A DNA stretch of 11,948 nt from a bacterium (GTDB lineage: Bacteria > Vulcanimicrobiota > Xenobia > Xenobiales > Xenobiaceae). The DNA is taken from positions 1 through 11,948 of the forward strand of contig JAFSXH010000243.1 of the NCBI GenBank assembly GCA_017444165.1, written 5' to 3'. The notes beneath the pieces were generated by a model, which searched no databases, was not told where the DNA came from, and saw only the letters and a program-made list of their open reading frames with translations. The translations under genes were made by a program, and so were the position numbers. This document shows positions 7,100-11,948 of this stretch, in pieces (position 1 is the stretch's first letter; the number at the start of each line of letters is the position of its first letter).

Positions 7100-8092
7100 C
7101 TAATTTGCATAAATTCTTAATTGCCACCGCTTCAAAACAATTACACTAACAATGATAGAGACGATTAAATAAAAGATCAAAACAGAAATATTTAACCACA
7201 CATCCGATAGACTTGCCGATGTAAACATCACCCTGTTCAACCCCTCACATAAGTACCAAGATGGCAAAAAGCGAGAGATAGACTGCATGAGCGGATTATA
7301 GTCTGCCATAGTGACAGGCATTACCAGGACTAAATATAGCAACGAATTCAAAGCACTGCAAGTAGTCTGCCCCTTAGAAATTGATGCAATTATCAAACCT
7401 AATATAGAAAAAATCAAGGAACCGATTACAAAAAAAGTGCCTAAAATCCAATAATTACACTTGCCATTATAACAAATAAATACCAAAAGTACAGCGGAAA
7501 TAAAAGATAAAGAAAAACTGCAAATAATCTTTCCTAACAATATTTCTCCAAAACTGACTGGAGCTAAAAGAAGCGATTCTAAAGTTTTATTTTCTATTTC
7601 TTCTGTGAGCATCATCGAACTGATAGACATCGCTCCCAAAAAAGTAAATATTATCCACATGGGCAAAAATGCTAAACTAGTACTGCCAGAAAAAGTGTGA
7701 ATTTTCTCAACTCTGATATCGGCGGGTATCTCCTGACCTGCCATAGAGCGAAGAGCATTGCGCACTCCCTCTCTAACTAGAAGAGCCTTGCTGAGACTGC
7801 TCTCACTAATAAATAGATCTAACTGTGGGTATTCTCCCGCACGCAATTCATCTTCAAAATTATCTTCAACATTTATAACAGCAATTAACTCACCTCTTTG
7901 AACTCTCTCTTTTAATGACTCCCAATTGTCACCAAACTCAAGCTGAAAGTTACCAACACTGCGCAAACTTTGCACTAATCCAGAATTAACGTTGCCCCTG
8001 ATTCCTACGGCTAAAAAAGGCAAATCGCCAGTATCAAGGATACGCACAAAAATGACAGCCAAAATTACAGGCCCTAAAAGAACGAACAACAA
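7100..8092 (-). CDS. ABC-2 type transporter permease (start unclear; coding sense extends to 8167)
   Basis: This is the membrane subunit of an ABC-2 exporter. One hydrophobic helix at the N-terminus (about 2-17) is followed by a soluble domain of about 120 residues and then five or six helices (about 140-162, 186-207, 214-238, 246-263, 298-320). That is the layout of the NatB-like ABC2_membrane_3 group. The segment TEEIENKTLESLLLAPVS (163-180) matches the conserved element before the third helix. The coordinates use a TTG at 8092, the first accepted start codon. However, the same frame upstream to 8167 reads FRRTLWAFCKKDFKDSLR, a typical basic permease N-terminus, with only CTG codons as possible starts and no SD. 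The partner ATPase is at 8811-9593. The cargo is unknown. Confidence 0.88.
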   Translation of the reverse strand: MLFVLLGPVILAVIFVRILDTGDLPFLAVGIRGNVNSGLVQSLRSVGNFQLEFGDNWESLKERVQRGELIAVINVEDNFEDELRAGEYPQLDLFISESSLSKALLVREGVRNALRSMAGQEIPADIRVEKIHTFSGSTSLAFLPMWIIFTFLGAMSISSMMLTEEIENKTLESLLLAPVSFGEILLGKIICSFSLSFISAVLLVFICYNGKCNYWILGTFFVIGSLIFSILGLIIASISKGQTTCSALNSLLYLVLVMPVTMADYNPLMQSISRFLPSWYLCEGLNRVMFTSASLSDVWLNISVLIFYLIVSIIVSVIVLKRWQLRIYAN

Positions 8093-8167
8093 GCTGTGAG
8101 TGCGCAGTGAATCTTTAAAATCTTTCTTGCAAAACGCCCAAAGCGTCCGCCTAAAACTAGACAGTTG

Positions 8168-8752
8168 CTAATTATTTTCTGATTCCGATATATTCACGAA
8201 TTTCTTCTTTTTTAGATAATCTTTGACTTCTTCAGAATCACTGGCAGGCACAGAAGCCAAAACACACTTGAATCCCATTTTTTTATTAGATTTGAAATTT
8301 TCTTTAACTTTAAAATCAAATTGAACTTCTTTTTTCAATTTTTCAATACATTTAACCGCTTTGTTCTTATCAGGGAAACGCTTGTTTATGAGTATTTCAC
8401 TGCCTTTTTTGCTGATCCCCAGTTTTTTGATGCCTGGCTTCAATTTCATAGTTTCATAAAAAGACTTTGCAGTACTTTCATCATAACCGTCAACATAGAC
8501 AACGAAACCGTCAGCGACAGGGAAATTGTGCATTTCAGAGATTACACTTATCTGGTAATCCTTGTCCTTGAAAGCAGATTTGACACCCGCAGCCTCCGCC
8601 TGTTTGGGTGTGAAAGCCACTATGCTTATCTTGCGATTAGCAATAGATTCTTTGGCCGCATTTACAGAAGAGATAGCAAACGCCAACACTCCCAGCAAGA
8701 TAATACATAACCCAATGAGCCCCCGGCGAATATGCGTCAATCCAAAAACCAA
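8168..8752 (-). CDS. Secreted or membrane-anchored unknown protein inside the ABC cassette
   Basis: I do not recognise this protein of about 195 residues. It begins with HIRRG and a hydrophobic stretch (LIGLCIILLGVLAFAI) ending in SSVNA-AK, which reads as a signal peptide or an N-terminal anchor. The rest is Lys-rich. It has two alternating strand-helix segments, from KISIVAF to KKLGIS and from EILINKRF to KKFVNI, that could be two ferredoxin-like or SPOR-like folds (inference). A GTG at 8761 is possible, but AAGGGG at 8766-8761 overlaps it and sits eight bases before the TTG at 8752, so I chose TTG. The gene lies between the exporter ATPase and permease, which suggests an extracytoplasmic accessory subunit. 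Its TAG stop at 8170-8168 is directly in frame with the permease. Confidence 0.8.
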   Translation of the reverse strand: MVFGLTHIRRGLIGLCIILLGVLAFAISSVNAAKESIANRKISIVAFTPKQAEAAGVKSAFKDKDYQISVISEMHNFPVADGFVVYVDGYDESTAKSFYETMKLKPGIKKLGISKKGSEILINKRFPDKNKAVKCIEKLKKEVQFDFKVKENFKSNKKMGFKCVLASVPASDSEEVKDYLKKKKFVNISESENN

Positions 8753-8810
8753 AGCAAACACCCCTTAAAAATAATATTGCATAAATACCGTCCCCGCCCG
8801 TTCTATAGAA

Positions 8811-9593
8811 TTATGATTCAATCCTTTTCCAACTTTTTTGGGTAAATTTAAAAAAGAGCTCTTCCAAGCCAGGAGCCACAAAGATCTTTTTGCCCGCCCT
8901 GACTATCTCCACCTTTTCAGGCAGATGTTCCGCGCACAACTCTAGAGGATTGCCACAACAGACTATCTCGCCTTCATTGAGGATAGCTACTCTAGAAGAC
9001 AACTTTTCCGCCTCTTCCAAATAGTGAGTCGTCAAAAAGACCGTACCACCTTGAGAACAATAATCTAAAATAAATTTGTGCAACCTCTCTGCGGCATAAG
9101 AATCCAAACCAGAACTAGGTTCATCTAAAAATAACAACTCAGGCTTATGTAACAAAGCTCTAGCCAAGGCCAGACGCTGACGCATTCCCTTAGAGAGAGA
9201 ACTTACAGGTTCTTCAGCCTTATCTTGCAACTCAACGAGTTCGAGCAACTCCCTCACCCTATTGGCAGGAAGCTCTACACCAAATATTTCTGCAAAAAAG
9301 ATCAAATTGTCCCAAACACTCAACCGCTTATAGTGACCAGAATTCTCTTCAACCAGACCGATACGCTTCAATAATTCCTCCCTCTCAAAATAGGGAACTA
9401 AATTTAAAACCTTTATATCTCCCCGAGAAGCCTTCATTTTGCCACAGAGCAGACGGATCAAAGTCGTCTTTCCCGCCCCATTAGTCCCTAAAAGGCTAAA
9501 AACTTCTCCCCTCTTTACAGAAAAATTTATACCCTTAAGTACAACCAGATCCCCATAATTAAACCAAAGATCCTTGACAGCAATTACATCCAT
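8811..9593 (-). CDS. ABC-2 type exporter ATP-binding protein
   Basis: This 260-residue nucleotide-binding subunit has all the expected motifs: Walker A GTNGAGKTT (36-44), signature SSLSKGMRQR (131-140), Walker B LLFLDEPSSGLD (153-164) with catalytic Glu158, and the H-loop His190. The Q-loop reads GLVEE (79-83), with Glu in place of Gln, as is common in NatA/DrrA-like exporters. Two subunits would power the permease encoded at 7100. An open frame runs up to a start at 9668, but the extra residues come from the palindromic repeat and do not resemble the family. The ATG at 9593 begins MDVIAVKDLWFNYG, the normal N-terminus, with GGAG four bases upstream. The family is certain; the exported substrate is not known. 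Confidence 0.95.
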   Translation of the reverse strand: MDVIAVKDLWFNYGDLVVLKGINFSVKRGEVFSLLGTNGAGKTTLIRLLCGKMKASRGDIKVLNLVPYFEREELLKRIGLVEENSGHYKRLSVWDNLIFFAEIFGVELPANRVRELLELVELQDKAEEPVSSLSKGMRQRLALARALLHKPELLFLDEPSSGLDSYAAERLHKFILDYCSQGGTVFLTTHYLEEAEKLSSRVAILNEGEIVCCGNPLELCAEHLPEKVEIVRAGKKIFVAPGLEELFFKFTQKSWKRIES

Positions 9594-9617
9594 AGAGCTC
9601 CACCAAAAACAAATAAA

Positions 9618-9663
9618 ATGCGCAATCCACAATTGACAACAAAAACAATTGTGAATTACGCAT
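9618..9663. repeat. 18-base palindrome (REP-like hairpin) between beta-helix and ABC genes
   Basis: The arms at 9618-9635 and 9646-9663 are inverted repeats with a ten-base A-rich spacer and two mismatches. Both mismatches become G-U pairs in - strand RNA, so an 18-pair stem forms in that transcript. The - strand then continues with a T-rich stretch (9617-9605), so it could act as a terminator or 3'-end stabiliser for the beta-helix message. The composition, built from AATTG-type words, looks like a small dispersed element rather than coding sequence. Copies elsewhere cannot be checked here. Confidence 0.75.
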
Positions 9664-9687
9664 TGCAAATTAAGAATTGCAAATTAA
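9662..9687. repeat. Tandem direct repeat of a 12-base word, overlapping a stop codon
   Basis: ATTGCAAATTAA occurs at 9662-9673 and again at 9676-9687, a 14-base period. The first copy begins inside the palindrome's right arm. The second contains the TAA stop (9686-9684) of the beta-helix gene. It is probably part of the same element as the palindrome. Confidence 0.7.
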
Positions 9688-11282
9688 TACCGCGAAGTCA
9701 TAACATCCTTATTTCCACAATCGTGAATGTTACAATCCTTATAGTCGAAATCGCCAGGGCTGTTGTGCAACATTATGCCATTCTCCATGCACTGGTAAAT
9801 TTCACAGCCATAAACCGTCGCTTGTGGACAACTAATAAATTTAATTCCATTAACTCCACATCCAAAGATGGCGCACTTGTCAACCAAGATATTTTTGCAA
9901 TTGTTAAAGACCAAAACATCACCAGCACAACTGCTGGGTACATTGGGAATATGGCCCGCTGTAATGTTGCGCACCGCCACATTTTCACAATTGGCAAAAT
10001 TGAGCACATCAGCGTAGCGATCACTTGTACTGATCGTAGTCTTATCTTTACCTTTGCCGATAATAGAACAATTCTTAATGCCGTGAATCTTCAAAGTAAA
10101 TTCATGGCCTATATCTTCCCAACTGTAATATTGACCGTTGCGAGCGTAATTTTTAGCTTTGCTGAGTTCAAAATTGCCAGAACTGAGATAGATTATAGAA
10201 TTGCTACTGATGGCTTGCAAAAGATCATCAACATTCTGCACGTGATATTCAGTAATACCTTTGCTATTCTTCTTACCAAAGATTTTATGAACTTTAGGTT
10301 CCTTCTTCTCAATTACAGGACCAGTGTGAGCCTTATACTCCATACGACTGAGATCAGAAAGATTGAGCTTTCTGCCAGCCTGATCGACTATATTGGCCGT
10401 TTTATCCTGAGTATATTTGAAGAACCAATCATTGGCATCGTTATCGATGAGACTGCAATTTTCCACAACAATATCTTTTTGCAATATGCGGAAGATACCA
10501 TTTGTGCACTCATTTTTATCAATGCGACAACCCAAAACAGAGAGATCACTATTGACAGATTGCACAACAATATTCGTTCTATTATTGCAAATATTGCTAT
10601 TTACCACAGAACAATTTTCACTATTGTTAAACTCAAAGAGGACGAAACAGCAGTACTCTACGTTCTTGCGACCACAATCGAAGACCGCTCCATTGTTGAA
10701 GCGCACATTGTTACACCTGCTTATAGTCAAAGCTCCATAGGTACACTCTTTAATATTAGTGCGATTGACGAGCAACCTCTGACAATTGTAAGCCTCAACT
10801 CCGTAAGTTCCACAACCGTAAAGGGTACAATTATCAATTACCAAATTTTGAGAATCGATAAATTTAAGGACTCCGCCCTCACAAGCTCCAGGAGCGGCAG
10901 TGTGGCCTGCAGTTAAATTTATTATCTCAATGTTTTTGCAATCGGAGAAATAGAGGACATTGGCGTGGCGCGGCTGATTGACGATGCGAGTCTTACTCTG
11001 ACCCTGGCCCATGATCTGCAAATTGTGTACACCTTTAATTTGCAATTCATAACCATCAAAAACATCGTACCAGGAGTAACACTGGCCTGCAGTCTTGCCG
11101 TATCCTTTGGCTTTGCTCAGATCAAACTCTCCAGAAGATAGAACGATAGTGCGATCACTTCCCAGAGCATTAAAAAACTCATCAACATTATTGACGGTGA
11201 TCTTCTGAGCCGCCTGGGCGGGCGTGACTAACAAGCTCACCCAGAGGAGGCTCAAAAAGGTTAGAACCTTAAAAAGACGCAA
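9684..11282 (-). CDS. Secreted right-handed beta-helix protein, duplicated and Cys-rich
   Basis: This 532-residue protein has a signal peptide (MRLFKVLTFLSLLWVSLLV, cleavage near AQA, residue 24). Repeating short strands of the kind VLYFSDCKNIEIINLT and LVIDNCTLYGCGTYGVEAYNC form a right-handed parallel beta-helix, the fold of pectate-lyase-like and polysaccharide-binding proteins. Two related modules are seen, at about 29-300 and 345-523. Each opens with NVDxxxxAxxSxxxIxLSSGxF and later has NxTAGH (122-127 and 439-444). A charged linker (about 322-345) joins them. About 27 cysteines are spread along the coils, unusual for a secreted bacterial protein unless disulfide bonded or metal bound. 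The start is TTG at 11282, supported by GGAGG at 11296-11292 nine bases upstream; no ATG fits. No catalytic residues can be assigned, so it may bind glycans rather than cleave them. Confidence 0.88.
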   Translation of the reverse strand: MRLFKVLTFLSLLWVSLLVTPAQAAQKITVNNVDEFFNALGSDRTIVLSSGEFDLSKAKGYGKTAGQCYSWYDVFDGYELQIKGVHNLQIMGQGQSKTRIVNQPRHANVLYFSDCKNIEIINLTAGHTAAPGACEGGVLKFIDSQNLVIDNCTLYGCGTYGVEAYNCQRLLVNRTNIKECTYGALTISRCNNVRFNNGAVFDCGRKNVEYCCFVLFEFNNSENCSVVNSNICNNRTNIVVQSVNSDLSVLGCRIDKNECTNGIFRILQKDIVVENCSLIDNDANDWFFKYTQDKTANIVDQAGRKLNLSDLSRMEYKAHTGPVIEKKEPKVHKIFGKKNSKGITEYHVQNVDDLLQAISSNSIIYLSSGNFELSKAKNYARNGQYYSWEDIGHEFTLKIHGIKNCSIIGKGKDKTTISTSDRYADVLNFANCENVAVRNITAGHIPNVPSSCAGDVLVFNNCKNILVDKCAIFGCGVNGIKFISCPQATVYGCEIYQCMENGIMLHNSPGDFDYKDCNIHDCGNKDVMTSRY

Positions 11283-11298
11283 AGTTTATAACCTCCGC

Positions 11299-11948
11299 CT
11301 AATAGCCATCAACGGCACTGAAAGTCATGGCTGAAGAACCAGCATCGGCCGTAGCTCTGACCGCACGCACAGGGCCAGCATCGGAGACATTTTGAGAGGC
11401 TAATATGGAATTAGTCAGGTCTTTATTCAAATTGGCGGGAATCAAAGTCAACTTGCAATTGCTCTTAAGGATGCGCTCAATCTCTAAAATAGTAAAGAGA
11501 GCTTCAGCAACTTCGGGATCTTCAGAGATCTTCTGCAAAGTTTCACCGACGATCTGGGGACGAATAGCCGCCGCTTTAGCAAATTCGATAGAGGCCTTGC
11601 GATCAGCATCTGAACTAATAACGTTGACGCGGTTATCACCATCTTGCTTAATAGAGGCAGTGACCTGGCGGAGACGATTGACGACCTTCTCTTGGATCTG
11701 CTTAACCATAGTGCGGTCGGAGAAGTGAACTTCGCGAACGAAGACTGAACCCAATTGATAACCCCACTCGTTAGAACGAGGAGCCACTTCAGCGCGTACA
11801 CGACTGCTCATGGCGTGACGATCTTCCATCATATCCGTCAAGGCTAAGTTGGAGAGACAACGCACCGTAGCACTCCTGATATTGGCACTCAAAGAGCCTT
11901 GAGGATCGGAGTTTTCAAAGCGGAACTTGACGGGGTCGCTGACGCGCA
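11299..11948 (-). CDS. SPFH/Band-7 (stomatin/prohibitin-like) protein, C-terminal part
   Basis: The frame runs in from the right edge, so the N-terminus is missing; about 215 residues are visible. The order fits the second half of an SPFH domain and its helical tail: VSDPVKFRFEN, an ATVRCLSNLALTDMM segment, then NEWGYQLGSVFVREVHFSD, which matches the conserved strand (usually WG-X-V-hydrophobic) before the tail. A helix containing ASIEFAKAAAIRPQIVGETL then ends in EALFTILEIERIL. SPFH proteins assemble at membranes and often act with proteases or mark microdomains; the membrane anchor would lie outside the window. The tail is Ala/Ser-rich. TAG at 11301-11299 lies 16 bases before the beta-helix start, so the two are probably one operon. 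A TTG at 11892 is in frame but lies inside the domain and is not the real start. Confidence 0.85.
   Translation of the reverse strand, partial: RVSDPVKFRFENSDPQGSLSANIRSATVRCLSNLALTDMMEDRHAMSSRVRAEVAPRSNEWGYQLGSVFVREVHFSDRTMVKQIQEKVVNRLRQVTASIKQDGDNRVNVISSDADRKASIEFAKAAAIRPQIVGETLQKISEDPEVAEALFTILEIERILKSNCKLTLIPANLNKDLTNSILASQNVSDAGPVRAVRATADAGSSAMTFSAVDGY

Noticed and set aside
7087..7100. Perfect 14-base palindrome GAGTTATTTAACTC between the permease gene and rho
   Set aside because: Only a short AT-rich stem with no T-tract on the coding strand, so not a terminator; an operator role has no support.
8160..8175. TAG as a sense codon fusing the secreted protein to the permease
   Set aside because: TAG ends at least five other genes here where the protein family is complete, and none has an internal TAG. 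The fusion would also put the permease N-terminus on the wrong side of the membrane.
8801..8810. Ten-base palindrome TTCTATAGAA after the ATPase gene
   Set aside because: Too short and AT-rich to stand out, and not linked to any site.
9594..9668. N-terminal extension of the ABC ATPase to 9668
   Set aside because: The extra residues come from the repeat element, do not resemble the family, and the ATG at 9593 has an SD and the expected N-terminus.
9618..10916. A 432-codon open frame on the + strand opposite the beta-helix gene
   Set aside because: It is antisense to a protein with a signal peptide, SD and duplicated modules. Its product is an Ile/Thr-rich string without motifs, and it starts inside the palindrome with no SD.

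Overview
The window is bacterial chromosome, probably from a diderm organism of moderate to low GC. It carries a LolA-like periplasmic protein, a Rho factor, a TPP riboswitch and two further secreted proteins. I cannot name the lineage. The proteins look far from model genomes, so an uncultured or poorly sampled phylum is plausible, but that is inference. No rRNA, tRNA, CRISPR array, insertion sequence or phage gene is visible. All 12 genes end in TAA or TAG and none in TGA.

Layout. Bases 1-1797 are read on the + strand: the tail of an unknown gene, a LolA-fold periplasmic protein, and a small four-cysteine TSCPD protein coupled to it. Then comes a self-contained unit: a promoter, a clear TPP (THI-box) riboswitch and a single gene for an unknown helical protein. 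A bidirectional terminator (1815-1846) ends this side. Everything from 1855 to 11948 is read on the - strand. In order of transcription, right to left: the C-terminal part of an SPFH/Band-7 protein, a secreted cysteine-rich right-handed beta-helix protein with an internal duplication, a palindromic repeat element, an ABC-2 type exporter cassette (ATPase, secreted unknown protein, permease), transcription terminator Rho with a long disordered insert, a radical SAM enzyme overlapping rho by 8 bases, a terminator hairpin, and a Ser/Thr protein kinase fused to 11 TPR repeats.

How the genes may work together. The ABC cassette is a self-contained export unit. The SPFH and beta-helix genes look like one transcript (16-base gap, with the beta-helix gene's SD in the gap). 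rho and the radical SAM gene are probably translationally coupled. The kinase is insulated from them by a hairpin whose T-tract lies directly against the kinase ribosome-binding site.

The points most worth a second look are: (1) the TPP riboswitch in front of a gene that is not a known thiamine gene; (2) the permease, whose coding sense runs up to the UAG of the preceding gene in the same frame without an ATG or GTG start; (3) the rho-coupled radical SAM protein with two cysteine clusters; and (4) the palindrome and tandem repeat at the beta-helix stop codon.
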